DNA of 64,000 bases, from assembly GCA_022495005.1 (NCBI GenBank), contig JAGYXB010001753.1, positions 1,054,001-1,118,000 on the forward strand. The letters run 5' to 3'. A model generated the notes under the pieces. The model saw only the letters and a list, made by a program, of their open reading frames with translations. It was not told the DNA's origin and searched no databases. Shown piece by piece: positions 53,101 to 57,172 of this stretch. The first letter of the stretch is position 1. Each line of letters begins with the position of its first letter. The DNA comes from Rhyacophila brunnea (taxonomy: Eukaryota > Arthropoda > Insecta > Trichoptera > Rhyacophilidae). The position numbers and the translations under genes are program-made.

Positions 53101-55423
53101 GAAAAGGAAAAAGTCACTGGGGGCTAAATCTGGCGAATACGGTGGGTGGTCGACCAATTCGAACTTCAATTCTTCAATTTTAGCCATTGATCGTAAACAT
53201 GTGTGAACACGGGCATTGTCCTGATGAAAGAGGATTGTTTACCTGTTTAAATAAGGCCGTTTTTCTTCAATTTTGTTGTTTAGCTGGTCCAATAAAGATG
53301 CATAATAATCCCCTGTTATTGTTTTTCCTTTTTCCAAATAGTCAGCGAAAATAATTCTACGTGCATCCCAAAATACAGTAGCCATAACCTTACCAGCTGA
53401 TTTTACGGTTTTCGCCTTCTTTGGACATAGTTCGCCTTTCGCAATCCACTGCTTTGACTGTTCTTTTGTCTCGGGAGTATAGTGGTGTATCCATGTTTCA
53501 TCTACAGTCACAAAGCGACGAAAAAATTCATCCGGATGCGTTGCATGAGCGACAACAGGGCTTTAGAGGCCACCACCCTATTGCGTTTATTGTCGACTGT
53601 GAGCAAACGCGGCACCCATCTTGCAGAAATTTTTTTCATGCCCAATTTGTCATGTAAAATAGAAATGACGCTACCTTTTGAGATTCCTGTAACCTCAATT
53701 ATCTCACTCAACTTTAATCTTTGGTCACTTAACACCATATCGTGGATTTTATTGATCATTTCTGGTGTAGTCACCTCTACAGGGCGTCCTGAGCGTGGTT
53801 CATCCTTTGTTGATGTACGACCACGTTTAAATTCATTTAACCAGTTATAAATAGTTGCAAGTGAAGGAGCAGATATGTCGTGAACTAAATCCAACTCATT
53901 TTTTATTTCCTTTGCTGTTCTCTTTTATATTAAAATGTTTAATAACAGCTCTAAACTCAATTTTCTCCATTTTTGTAAACAAGCAAATTTTTTTTTTAAA
54001 TGTACGAGAAACACACAACCCGATGATACACCCCTGTTACAGGCGGGCTTCTCCCGGTGTAAAATAATCATTTAGTAGCTATAAGTCGAAACGTAACCCT
54101 GACCTCTAGAAACGGCTTCATAAAACATCTAATCTGATAGCTTGCTCAACCACGTAAGTATTTTTTATTCATAGGTAAAGGCCTTCGTCCGGTGTGTGAA
54201 AATCGCATATTGGGCGGAGGTGTAATTAAGATAAATTTAATTTAATTTAAAAAGTAAAAATGATGATGGATGAAGAGATAATTTTAAGACTAAATATAAG
54301 GATTCAAAAATAATAAATTTTGCCGCACTTGCCGGCTACGTCGAAATATCTGCGCGCCTGCGCCGAGGTGGTCCTCGTGATTCGTCAAATCAAAATCATG
54401 CGATAAAATTTGGCCAATCACGAGAGTCCTTTTTGTAGAATGGCGTGGGTACGCGAAGTTTGAAAAAGAAAAAAAAAAGTTAGTAAGCGTCCCTTTTCCA
54501 ATAGGATAGGACCTGCGACTATAATCGTAAAAACCCAGATATAAATTTGTGAAACTAAAAATCATAAGAAAATATAAGACCAAGTCACGAACACGAAAGA
54601 CCGAGTTTTATTTATACTCTAACCGTTTAATTTTTTTTTGTGAATCCGGGGTTCGATGGACTCCTGAGCTAGCCGCTGGAACCCCGGGTATCTCACCGAC
54701 CAATCTGATTGAAACTTCGCAGCATACTGAATCGGTAGTGCCGCTGCATGAAAACAAACCGCTTACAGTACTAGTCGCGCCACCTGTCGGCTTTTCTAAG
54801 GACTTATTGACCCACCCTCGTATGTCAACGAATGTTTCCTCGTTACATCCGTGATCGTAATAATCGAGTTCGACTGTACTTCGTTCGTAATTCATAATTC
54901 AAAATATCAACATTCTCGGCATTTATAACACAACAAAACATAAACAATTAAAAATGTTACCAAGATTATTTACCTCTCTGACTGCGATGACATGATTATA
55001 GAACAGAGTTCCGAGGAAGCTCATATGGATAGGGAAATGGTCACCATATTTTTTAGTTGAGCGTAATTCCTTAGCTGTGGCGGCAGGAAGCTCGGATACT
55101 TTTTTGCAAGTTTTGCAAGTAATGGCGTCAGATGTTCTCAAAACCGTTGTAATACACAAATTACAGATGGAATGTCCACAATGCAGTATGAATGGGACGT
55201 ATTCTCTTAGTTTGTACAAATCTGTTGGTTCACATTAAAATGGCATTCGTTAATAAGCGTCAAGATAGTACAAAAATATAATTTTTATGTGCCGCCATGG
55301 GCGCATGTTATTTAATTGTCATGCGTTCGGCGGCATAACAATAATATTGAAATCAGTGTTTGGTATCAGATATTGTTACTTACTGGTTATCGCATAACTT
55401 TGGTAACAATAGCTGCACTTCAT
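11831..55423 (-). CDS. RNF17: RNF17/TDRD4-like (Qin/Kumo-like) RING, B-box and multi-Tudor protein, 18 coding exons
   Basis: Coding exons, 5' to 3' on the minus strand: 55423-55384, 55221-54974, 50516-50420, 47211-47063, 46488-46408, 44725-44474, 42960-42860, 38302-38127, 37395-37312, 34450-34289, 32957-32810, 30733-30608, 28524-28368, 21989-21867, 19934-19838, 19291-19119, 18668-18430, 14162-11831. Every intron is GT...AG, phases match at all 17 junctions, and the sum is 4785 nt (1594 aa plus stop), close to vertebrate RNF17 (about 1.6 thousand aa). Domains by residue: C3HC4 RING (C3, C6, C28, H30, C33, C36, C49, C52); B-box (C140, H143, C152, C155, C160, C163, C167, H170); helical linker about 179-290; Tudor units about 410-545, 625-740, 850-1030, 1130-1305 and 1390-1590. 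Relatives act in germ cells on the piRNA ping-pong cycle; function here is inferred from architecture. Alternative: another RING-Tudor paralogue. Confidence 0.93.
14356..16308. mobile_element. hAT element with CTTTAGTG target duplication, carrying a piggyBac relic
   Basis: Starts CAGTGATGGCGAACC, ends (inverted) CAGGGTTTCGCGATCC, flanked by a perfect 8-bp CTTTAGTG. The interior is not hAT coding sequence but a decayed piggyBac transposase (14600-15630). Lies in the last intron of the Tudor gene. Confidence 0.75.
14614..15640 (+). pseudogene. piggyBac-like transposase relic
   Basis: Successive frames match the intact transposase at 25624-27303: an acidic start near 14614-14700, then 'EEHWSTDPYLHADFFGKI', 'FKGRLIFKQFIPSKRHRFGI', 'DNWYSSPALFKYLHA' and 'FKWHD'. 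Several frameshifts and a premature stop separate them. The C-terminal third with the last catalytic Asp and the Cys-rich domain is missing. Confidence 0.85.
16333..17605. mobile_element. Decayed hAT-like repeat with CTCGAGA-rich ends, interrupted by a LINE
   Basis: Both ends carry repeated TCTCGAGA / CCCGAA motifs, and a homologous segment lies inverted at 51430-51890. The interior retains plus-strand coding remnants (near 16490-16690 and 17189-17318) of an unassigned transposase-like protein. Confidence 0.45.
16690..17178 (+). pseudogene. LINE fragment, reverse transcriptase C terminus
   Basis: 'LVKPVLTFASETW', 'RLRWLGHV' and 'GRRRGRPKIRWLDG' followed by 'LDRDRWRELLEKA' are the C-terminal region of RTE-like LINEs. 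The frame is open to the stop at 17178. The catalytic core is missing (5' truncated). Confidence 0.8.
17610..17790 (+). mobile_element. SINE with a different tRNA-like head but the same tail
   Basis: B box GGATTCGAATCC near 17657. The 3' part (AATCTGTTAATACAA..., ...CCCACATGATC) matches the tail of the SINEs at 2634 and 22300, while the head is unrelated. This suggests a shared LINE-derived tail. Confidence 0.55.
18430..18668 (-). CDS. RNF17: RNF17-like exon 17
   Basis: 239 nt, phase 0 to 2, acceptor TTGTTTCAG, donor CTAG|GTATGG. Encodes the post-barrel part of Tudor 2 and the linker to Tudor 3. Confidence 0.9.
18669..19118. other. Intron 16 of the Tudor gene
   Basis: About 450 bp of AT-rich sequence; nothing recognised. 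Confidence 0.4.
19119..19291 (-). CDS. RNF17: RNF17-like exon 16 (Tudor 2 core)
   Basis: 173 nt, phase 1 to 0, acceptor TATTGCAG, donor CTG|GTGAGT. Carries the barrel core ...WCRGQV...LVDYGVIK. The position after DYG is Val rather than Asn. Confidence 0.92.
19292..19837. other. Intron 15 of the Tudor gene
   Basis: About 546 bp of AT-rich sequence; nothing recognised. Confidence 0.4.
19838..19934 (-). CDS. RNF17: RNF17-like exon 15 (Tudor 2)
   Basis: 97 nt, phase 0 to 1, acceptor TTGTTTCAG, donor TCG|GTAATA. Encodes the helix linking the opening strand to the Tudor 2 barrel. Confidence 0.87.
19935..21364. other. Intron 14 of the Tudor gene, left part
   Basis: A short block at about 19966-20010 (CATCCTAAAGCGGGCCCC...) recurs at 4595-4625 and, diverged, at 55888-55925. 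The remainder is AT-rich and unrecognised. Confidence 0.35.
21365..21650 (+). repeat. Dispersed repeat, copy 1
   Basis: Matches 56020-56310 in order over several blocks (TTAGCGATTTTTTGT, CCACTTGAATTATGG, GTGTTTAT..TCA.TTATC, TCAGCCCCCCCT). Immediately left, GGAAAGGGTTAA resembles a piggyBac terminus, suggesting another old insertion edge. Superfamily not identified. Confidence 0.5.
21867..21989 (-). CDS. RNF17: RNF17-like exon 14 (start of Tudor 2)
   Basis: 123 nt, phase 0 on both sides, acceptor TTTTTCCAG, donor AAG|GTCAGT. Encodes 'TVSPSNFWVRK', the usual opening strand of an extended Tudor domain. Confidence 0.9.
22300..22528 (+). mobile_element. tRNA-derived SINE, copy 2
   Basis: Near-identical to the copy at 2634-2862 over head and tail. 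Lies in intron 13 of the Tudor gene, opposite in orientation to the gene. Confidence 0.75.
22529..23559. other. Intron 13, left part
   Basis: About 1 kb with no recognised element. The stretch just before the SINE (22030-22280) resembles LINE 3' sequence in base composition but could not be assigned. Confidence 0.3.
23593..23846. mobile_element. Short MITE with ACCCCCTACGTATA ends
   Basis: Inverted ends ACCCCCTACGTATA and ATACGTAGGTGT. It interrupts the Tigger-like host at the TTCGA of 'GATAATTCGAAATTTGCC'. A second copy is at about 45228-45440. Exact target duplication unclear because the site is palindromic. Confidence 0.6.
25158..28117 (+). mobile_element. Complete piggyBac-like transposon (TTAA target duplication)
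   Basis: 2960 bp flanked by TTAA at 25154-25157 and 28118-28121. Inverted ends CCCTTAGACTGCGTATGGC and CCCTTTCGCTGCGAGCC. A 10-bp-arm inverted repeat (TATGGCATGT/ACATGCCATA, 25171-25192) sits just inside the left end. It carries an uninterrupted transposase. The flanks, rejoined at TTAA, restore the Tigger-like host sequence seen at 43694-44328. Confidence 0.9.
25624..27303 (+). CDS. piggyBac-like transposase, apparently intact (559 aa)
   Basis: ATG at 25624 has a good context (CCAAAATGT) and starts the acidic N terminus; the frame is open upstream but has no earlier ATG. The DDE_Tnp_1_7 region has the catalytic acids in place: D227 (CIDES), D308 (VDNWY) and D410 (AVDKTD, with D413). Spacings of 81 and 102 are close to the Trichoplusia ni enzyme. 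The C terminus is the Cys-rich zinc-binding domain (CRRCYVC...CSEC...LCVVPCF..YH). It would cut and paste DNA at TTAA. No stop or frameshift seen, so recent activity or selection is possible. Confidence 0.93.
   Translation: MSLPHNITEEVMLDPDSDFDVSEDEFDVGEVIENVDHTQPDEIPSTSTNTSSDNLTSWTSGPFIPVIHEFDGNSSGNQSSLTEHCTELDFFEHFLNQDIMSKIVLETNKFHHTVVKKRDLTQKSRFHKWVDTSIEEMYLFITVTMLMTRNRHLTIEEHWSTDPELYSSIFGKTMTRDRYQILLSMLHFSDPETQIPGIKLQKIKLLVDHTRNIFKQTMKPFENVCIDESIIVFKGRLMFKQYLPMKRHRFGIKMFVLVDVLTGYVLDFIIYCGEQTDLTDEYGLGISGAVVTTLLKDYVGKGHNLWVDNWYTSPALFEHLHNTRTNACGTVRKTRKNMPQFKKLKKGQSESQHRGPLLALKWHDKRDIHMLTTIHDDAFAPTGKTNRKTGEPVNKPKCVIDYNKNMGAVDKTDMMLASLNCLRKSIKWYKKVAFHIFDLYLLNSHTMFKSVTKRKISLADFQLNIIKQSLSKYKLSNEVNSQTHAQPSTRTTSKDIAKHMPTLLKGTHITSNICRRCYVCYHSTKTPKKRRMSRYMCSECNVTLCVVPCFAAYHAPGIF
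28368..28524 (-). CDS. RNF17: RNF17-like exon 13
   Basis: 157 nt, phase 2 to 0, acceptor CTTCTACAG, donor AAG|GTATTC. Encodes the C-terminal staphylococcal-nuclease-like part that follows a Tudor barrel. A Tigger-like element starts 40 bp past its donor. Confidence 0.88.
28714..29034. mobile_element. TTAA-flanked MITE, copy 1
   Basis: Starts GGCTATACCTCAGCTGGGG after TTAA, ends with an inverted ...ACTGAAGTATCGTCC before an imperfect CTAA. Same family as 35923-36286 and 47485-47845. Confidence 0.6.
29125..30143. mobile_element. hAT-like element, copy 1, with nested Tigger MITE
   Basis: Inverted ends of more than 70 bp starting CAGTGGCAAAGGATGGAGG and CGGTGGCGAAGGGTGGAGG. Flanks ATATTATG and TTATTATG form an 8-bp duplication with one mismatch. 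Copy 2 is at 35881-36799. It carries an unrelated insert-like stretch near 29215-29360 and a precise Tigger MITE at 29708-30068. Confidence 0.7.
29708..30068. mobile_element. Tigger-like MITE nested in the hAT-like element
   Basis: 361 bp, ends CAGCAGGCGCTCGGTAAT and, inverted, TAGTAGGCGCTCGGTAAT, flanked by TA. The sister hAT-like copy shows the empty site AAAACAAATACGTATGAC at 36717-36734. Confidence 0.82.
30608..30733 (-). CDS. RNF17: RNF17-like exon 12 (end of Tudor 1)
   Basis: 126 nt, phase 2 on both sides, donor CAG|GTACAA. The LPP....LALNCRL segment after the barrel is typical of extended Tudor units. The acceptor sits only 6 bp from an uninterrupted run of 17 Ts (minus strand). Confidence 0.9.
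31150..31540 (-). pseudogene. LINE fragment, reverse transcriptase C-terminal region (jockey-like), copy 1
   Basis: 'DFGITFDSKLSFSGHI', 'MLGFVLRTSRVFSDV' and 'LVRSRLESGSIVWAPHQ' are the conserved region after the YxDD core in jockey/CR1-like LINEs. Truncated at both ends. Confidence 0.75.
31560..32156 (-). mobile_element. hAT deletion derivative with transposase C terminus
   Basis: Right end, read inverted, is CAGCGGTTCTCAAAGTGG, a typical hAT terminus. Inside, 31627-31824 (minus) encodes the dimerisation end of a ZBED5/FAM200-like transposase (LRVLIPFATTYKNETAFSTL, KTKSRNRLYATNDMRVAL), ending in a stop. The left terminus was not found. Confidence 0.65.
32157..32805. other. Intron 11, segment between the hAT remnant and exon 11
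   Basis: About 650 bp. A GC-richer patch at 32565-32700 has no recognised feature. Confidence 0.3.
32810..32957 (-). CDS. RNF17: RNF17-like exon 11 (Tudor 1 core)
   Basis: 148 nt, phase 1 to 2, acceptor TTTTGTAG, donor CAA|GTAAGC. Carries the barrel core with FIDYGHTG. The Asn that normally follows DYG in methylarginine-binding Tudors is His here. Confidence 0.92.
33067..33462. mobile_element. MITE with ATATCGTC ends and long inverted repeats
   Basis: 396 bp. Left ATATCGTCGCTGTAGATG..., right (inverted) ATATCGTCGCCGTAAATG..., then TCAAGGGAGCCA in both. Shares the ATATCGTC terminus with the 263-bp family. Confidence 0.7.
33776..33998. mobile_element. Small inverted-repeat element enclosing a tRNA-like B box
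   Basis: Arms of about 50 bp with mismatches (AAGATTTGAGAATGTAGCAT and its inverse) enclose GTGGATGCGGGTTCGATTCC, which resembles a tRNA promoter B box. No A box seen. Confidence 0.4.
33999..34288. other. Intron 10, right part
   Basis: About 290 bp, AT-rich, nothing recognised. Confidence 0.3.
34289..34450 (-). CDS. RNF17: RNF17-like exon 10 (start of Tudor 1)
   Basis: 162 nt, phase 1 on both sides, acceptor GCTTTGCAG, donor GCAG|GTAAAG. Encodes the N-terminal strand-helix of an extended Tudor domain, with the typical 'HINTPHDFYVQL' pattern. Confidence 0.92.
34500..34860. mobile_element. Possible ATATCGTC-type MITE, degraded
   Basis: Left ATATTGTCACTGTACGG, right inverted ATATCGTCACTCTCC. 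Match is short and imperfect, so this is tentative. Confidence 0.3.
34980..35565 (-). pseudogene. 5'-truncated jockey-like LINE, copy 2, with 3' tail
   Basis: Encodes 'MGFVLRTSPVFSDV' and 'LVKSRLESGSIVWAPHQ', matching 31150-31540. It continues to a 3' tail of AATTTGAA repeats at about 34980, so this is the 3' end of the element. Confidence 0.72.
35881..36799. mobile_element. hAT-like element, copy 2, with nested TTAA-MITE
   Basis: Ends CAGTAGTGAAGGGTGGAGG and, inverted, TAGTAGCGAAGGGTGGAGG. Flanks GAATCATA and GAATCGTA (7 of 8). Contains a TTAA-flanked MITE 38 bp from its left end. Confidence 0.72.
35923..36286. mobile_element. TTAA-flanked MITE, copy 2, nested in the hAT-like element
   Basis: 364 bp starting GGCTATACTTCAGTTGAGG, ending inverted GAGCGTACTTCAGTT, flanked by TTAA at 35919-35922 and 36287-36290. 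Its removal restores the long inverted repeat of the host. Confidence 0.75.
36800..37311. other. Intron 9, right part
   Basis: About 510 bp; no recognised element. Confidence 0.3.
37312..37395 (-). CDS. RNF17: RNF17-like exon 9
   Basis: 84 nt, acceptor TTTTTCAG, donor GTTG|GTAAGT, phase 1 on both sides. Encodes the linker that runs directly into Tudor unit 1. Confidence 0.85.
37396..37884. other. Intron 8, left part
   Basis: Holds an 81-codon plus-strand open frame (37426-37671) without recognisable homology. It could be an old coding remnant of a mobile element; not called as a gene. Confidence 0.25.
37885..38105 (+). pseudogene. mariner transposase C-terminal fragment
   Basis: Reads 'HHNTRPHKAKTIPKITEAV', then 'LDYHLFCSL', a stop, and 'NHINGKQFSTKDNVQKKF'. 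This matches the region of mariner transposases with the HHDNARPH and APSDYHLF motifs. The catalytic Asp of DYHLF remains, but HHDN is HHN and a stop follows. A different family from the mariner at 52863-54820. Confidence 0.7.
38127..38302 (-). CDS. RNF17: RNF17-like exon 8
   Basis: 176 nt, acceptor AATTTTACAG, donor ACAG|GTAAGA, phase 2 to 1. Encodes a low-complexity, Pro/Ser/Glu-rich linker before the first Tudor unit. A mariner fragment ends about 20 bp past its donor. Confidence 0.85.
38406..39156. mobile_element. hAT MITE with CCCGGGAT-rich ends (ATCACAAA target duplication)
   Basis: 751 bp with ends TAGGGAATCCAATCCCGAG and TAGGGATTCCAATCCCGGG (inverted) and a perfect 8-bp duplication ATCACAAA. 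Subterminal regions hold about ten ATCCCGGGAT-type palindromic motifs. Confidence 0.82.
39230..39352. mobile_element. Truncated ATATCGTC MITE (263-bp family)
   Basis: Matches the first 120 bp of the elements at 46790 (same orientation) and 41891 (inverse). Cut off at the start of the minisatellite-bearing element. Confidence 0.65.
39357..41590. repeat. Minisatellite array of about 120-bp units within a retroelement-like tail
   Basis: About 16 copies of a unit containing TCGCAATCGGATGAATGG, GGAACGCATACGAATAG, GAAGAAGA-type runs and ATTCAGAAACCTTCGCGGG, with spacing 106-142 bp. The block starts CTAGCTGAAGTACCCGGCTT and ends with (ACAGACAG)n and TTTTATATATTAGTATAG, sequences often seen at the ends of arthropod non-LTR or Helitron-like elements. 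Superfamily not assigned. Confidence 0.8.
41891..42153. mobile_element. ATATCGTC MITE, 263-bp family, copy 2 (inverted)
   Basis: ATATCGTCTCTGTTCTGGC...GACGATAT. Same length as, and the inverse of, the copy at 46790-47052. Confidence 0.78.
42207..42494. repeat. Diverged two-unit tandem duplication
   Basis: Two units of about 148 bp: AATTTGTCTACTTGAGA...CGTAACTTGGTACTTGA and AATTCGTCTACCTGAGA...CGTAACTTGGTACTCGA. The second unit is open in one plus-strand frame; the first is not. No homology recognised. Confidence 0.5.
42560..42660. mobile_element. TTAA-MITE fragment, copy 4 (one end only)
   Basis: Matches the right part of copy 3 (GCGCATCGCCTAGCCACGAT ... AAGTATAGCC) and ends at TTAA. The other end is missing. 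Confidence 0.55.
42860..42960 (-). CDS. RNF17: RNF17-like exon 7
   Basis: 101 nt, acceptor TTTTTCAG with a long pyrimidine tract, donor TC|GTAAGT, phase 0 to 2. Encodes an acidic linker with no recognised domain. Confidence 0.85.
43694..44328. mobile_element. Tigger/pogo-like MITE (uninterrupted sister of 23562-28327)
   Basis: Ends CAGTAAAACCTTGTTAAC and, inverted, CAGTAAAACTTCGTTAAT. TA on the right, AA on the left. 635 bp, no coding sequence. Confidence 0.75.
44474..44725 (-). CDS. RNF17: RNF17-like exon 6 (predicted coiled coil)
   Basis: 252 nt, phase 0 on both sides, acceptor TTTTTTAG, donor CAT|GTGAGT. Encodes a long helical segment rich in Leu, Glu, Lys and Gln, ending ...AEQKEH, plausibly the coiled-coil dimerisation region. 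Confidence 0.88.
44761..44800. mobile_element. Tigger-like left terminus (unpaired)
   Basis: TA then CAGTAGAATCTCGATACAAC resembles a pogo/Tigger end. No matching right end was found before 45228. Confidence 0.35.
45228..45440. mobile_element. Short MITE with ACCCCCTACGTATA ends, copy 2
   Basis: Begins ACCCCCTATGTATA and ends TTATACGTAGGTGT. Shares the interior 'AAATGGTACTTTTCAGTA' and 'TTTAATAAAGGG' with copy 1. Confidence 0.6.
46408..46488 (-). CDS. RNF17: RNF17-like exon 5 (helical linker)
   Basis: 81 nt, phase 0 on both sides, acceptor ATCTTACAG, donor GCG|GTAAGC. Charged and likely alpha-helical, consistent with the coiled coil that follows the B-box in RING/B-box proteins. Confidence 0.8.
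46790..47052. mobile_element. ATATCGTC MITE, 263-bp family, copy 1, next to a splice donor
   Basis: ATATCGTCACCGTTCTGGC...GCCAGAACAGAGACGATAT. Its edge lies 10 bp from the end of exon 4 (47063). Confidence 0.8.
47063..47211 (-). CDS. RNF17: RNF17-like exon 4 (B-box zinc finger)
   Basis: Encodes a B-box: CERH, CRNC, CVNC and a terminal CGTH, all metal ligands present. Acceptor TTTTTGCAG, donor AAG|GTAAAT. A 263-bp MITE begins at the eleventh intron base after this donor. Confidence 0.9.
47485..47845. mobile_element. TTAA-flanked MITE, copy 3
   Basis: 361 bp in opposite orientation, flanked by TTAA at 47481-47484 and 47846-47849. Ends GGCGATACTAA and inverted GGCTATACCTCAGTTGAGG. Confidence 0.72.
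48205..48939. mobile_element. MITE with GAGCGTAGTT ends and internal GCAGAAAGCAG motifs
   Basis: 735 bp with about 31-bp inverted ends (GAGCGTAGTTGTGCAGAAAG, GAGCGTAGTTATGCAGAAAG), flanked by AATT. CTTTCTGCA/TGCAGAAAG-type motifs recur internally near 48410, 48445 and 48755. Superfamily unknown. Confidence 0.7.
48944..50419. other. Intron 3, left part in gene direction
   Basis: About 1.5 kb. Contains an ACCGG-rich inverted motif near 49450-49510 (AACCGGTTAGTT...AACCGGGTAG) that may be a transposon end. Otherwise unrecognised AT-rich sequence. Confidence 0.3.
50420..50516 (-). CDS. RNF17: RNF17-like exon 3
   Basis: 97 nt, acceptor TTTTACAG, donor GAG|GTATCT, phase 0 to 1. Encodes a linker between RING and B-box with no recognised motif. 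The long intron before it holds mariner, fold-back and Tigger elements. Confidence 0.8.
50884..51422. mobile_element. Tigger-like element with transposase fragment
   Basis: Ends CAGTACTCTCTTAGTAAT and, inverted, CAGTATACTTTTAGTAAT, flanked by TA. 539 bp. Carries part of the transposase on the minus strand. Confidence 0.78.
51080..51330 (-). pseudogene. Tigger transposase fragment (first DDE motif)
   Basis: 'NTDETGLFWKLL' and 'KDRITILPCSNVTGTHK' are hallmark sequences around the first catalytic Asp of Tigger/jerky-type transposases. A one-base shift then leads to 'KLLVIGKANPKPFKN'. Both ends are missing. Confidence 0.8.
51430..51890. mobile_element. Inverted copy of the CTCGAGA-rich hAT-like repeat
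   Basis: The left part is the inverse of 17400-17605 (AGATTCAGGATTTCCAGAAA...); the right end has CCCGAATCCCGAGAAAAGAA. Short and decayed. Confidence 0.5.
52027..52530. mobile_element. Fold-back MITE, copy 2 (GATTATTT target duplication), split by a hAT MITE
   Basis: Arms match the 174-bp fold-back at 9366-9539. Perfect 8-bp duplication GATTATTT. The palindrome centre is interrupted by 52108-52434. Confidence 0.8.
52108..52434. mobile_element. hAT MITE nested in the fold-back (GGTTAACC target duplication)
   Basis: 327 bp. Ends TAATGATACTCAACC and, inverted, CAGCGATACTCAACC. Perfect 8-bp duplication GGTTAACC, which is itself a palindrome. Confidence 0.8.
52890..53970 (-). pseudogene. mariner transposase, frameshifted
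   Basis: N-terminal ATG near 53970, then after a shift 'LATIYNWLNEFKRGRTSTKD', 'EPRSGRP' (helix-turn-helix part), 'VDETWIHHYTPETKEQSKQW' (first catalytic Asp), 'GKVMATVFWDA' (second), and decayed C-terminal frames. At least three frame breaks; the block around the third Asp is damaged. Confidence 0.88.
54024..54695 (+). mobile_element. Solo LTR, copy 3 (CCGA target duplication)
   Basis: 672 bp, TGATACACC...GTATCTCA, flanked by CCGA. Inserted into the 5' untranslated part of the mariner at 52863-54820. Confidence 0.8.
54974..55221 (-). CDS. RNF17: RNF17-like exon 2 (RING finger core)
   Basis: Encodes the rest of the C3HC4 RING: CGHS, CNLC and CKTC with normal spacing, then a basic stretch. 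The acceptor follows ...CAACAG and the donor is GAG|GTAAAT. It ends in phase 0. Intron 1 is only 162 bp. Confidence 0.92.
55384..55423 (-). CDS. RNF17: RNF17-like exon 1 (start codon, first RING cysteines)
   Basis: The 40-nt exon opens with ATG at 55423-55421 and encodes the CxxC pair of the RING (C3, C6). Its donor reads A|GTAAGT. It ends in phase 1 and joins exon 2 to form Asn14. This start is chosen because the RING begins at residue 3 and no longer in-frame extension is needed. Confidence 0.85.
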
Positions 55424-55789
55424 TTTTGTTGTTTTTCTTTTATATATATTAAATCCTGATGTGTCGGCTAAACAGTCGATGTATTTAAAAAAATAATCTC
55501 AAATCCAAACCAAAACGATTTCAACCATAGACTAATAATTCCAGATTCCAGCGAAATTGAACTGAAAAACGCCCCGCTTAATGTCATAGACTATAATTTT
55601 AATATGAGTAGATGTTTTGTACCTACCGTACATTGAAATTTCTCAAATTATCAGTATTTTTTTAAGAAACAAGAAATCCTATAAATTTACAACAGATGAC
55701 AAAATTAATTTTTGCTGAATTAATATTTATTGGACCGCGTAGGAGTAGGTACAGGAAGGCTGCACTGATGGATTATGGATTCCATAGTC

Positions 55790-57172
55790 CAGTGCCCTGA
55801 AACCTTTTCTCACCCACTGCACACCAAAGGACTTCCAAGAATTTCGCGGCACACCACAAGTAAAATTATGTAAACACCAAAACATAGATCCCACATCCTG
55901 AACGCGGACTCCAGACCAGAATCTTTGGTGGGCCTTCCTACCTATCACTAGAGTTAAAGACTGTGTGAGACTCTAAATAATAGCGTTTTTCAAATGGTGT
56001 TCGAGGTAAAATTGATAGTATTGATTGTATGTTTAGCGATTTTTTGTATTTATTTATAACCCACTTGAATTATGGTTAGTTGTTGGGTTAAAAATTATTA
56101 TTTATCGAGTATTGACACAATAATAATAAATTGTATTCTACACTCGCATGTTTTAAAATATTAATATCAGCGTAGGTAGTATACTAGCCGCAGTCGACTT
56201 TTTTTACTTTTCGAGTAAATTTGTAATTTGTGTTTATCTCACTTATCTGGTTGACCCTGGGCACTCAGATTAGAGCCCTGTCAGCCCCCCCTTGTGGGGG
56301 CCATGCACCAAAATTACATTGATTTACGTTTTTTTTATTTGATAAATAATTAAATATACATAACACATGAGGAAGAACTAAATGTATATATTCCCATGTA
56401 TTTGTATAACATATCAATATCCTAATTAATGTGATGGGTGGCAATTTACGTAAAAGTTTTATATAATAATTTCACTTGATATTCGAAAGAGCAATTCGGA
56501 GTTCTTGGTCAATGTCAAGCAAGACTGCTTATTATTTTTAATTATAACTTGAGTTGAAAAACTTCAATCACCTAGATATGTCGTAGAAAATGGGATCTGA
56601 ACTGCGATAGCCTTGCCGGAAATCTGAGGATATTCTTTATTAACCGAAATCCTGAAAATATCCAATGGAACATCTACGTGTCCCGTCGTTTCTCAATCCA
56701 ACAAATTCCCTTCGAATTTATAGGGAAAGCGCTTCTATAGAATTTTCGACATTGATTGCAAAAGGGTTTCGAATCCAGTATTGATTGTATGAAAGTACTT
56801 AATTATGAAATTTCTTTTGCAGCAAAGTTAAGTGTTTTTGAAACGGATCCAAAATTAATTGCTTGTTTTCTATGATAGTCTGATAGGTCCTTTGGTACAT
56901 ATATAGAGATCCTTGTCTTAACTCCTTCTGCCAAAGTTCGAGTTTATTTTGAATTTTTCTTATTTTCTATCAGAGCACGTCAATATATTTACATTCATAA
57001 CTTGCACTGTTTTATTAAGTTCATACAGGTGCTCAATCATATTACCAACCATGTACACACATTTGACTATTAAGTAAGAATTGTATAATATACAAAATTA
57101 TTTGTTTTTTTTAATAAACAATGCACCGCAGCACACCTAGCATCGTCTCGCGGCACACCGTTTGTTGAGAAC
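55790..57172. mobile_element. Possible hAT-like segment in the intergenic region
   Basis: Left CAGTGCCCTGAAACC...TTCGCGGCACACC; right, inverted, CGGCAGTTCTCAACAAACGG then GTGTGCCGCGAGA. Shared subterminal GCGGCACACC in inverted orientation, but no clear 8-bp duplication. Confidence 0.4.
56020..56310 (+). repeat. Dispersed repeat, copy 2
   Basis: Counterpart of 21365-21650 with insertions and deletions. Lies between the two genes. Confidence 0.5.

Larger units (their letters stand above)
52863..54820 (-). mobile_element. mariner element split by a solo LTR
   Basis: 27-bp inverted ends (CGAGGGTGGGTCAATAA...) differing at one base, TA on both sides. Without the 676-bp LTR plus duplication it is 1282 bp, the normal mariner length. 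Contains a frameshifted transposase on the minus strand. Lies in intron 2 of the Tudor gene, same orientation. Confidence 0.88.
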
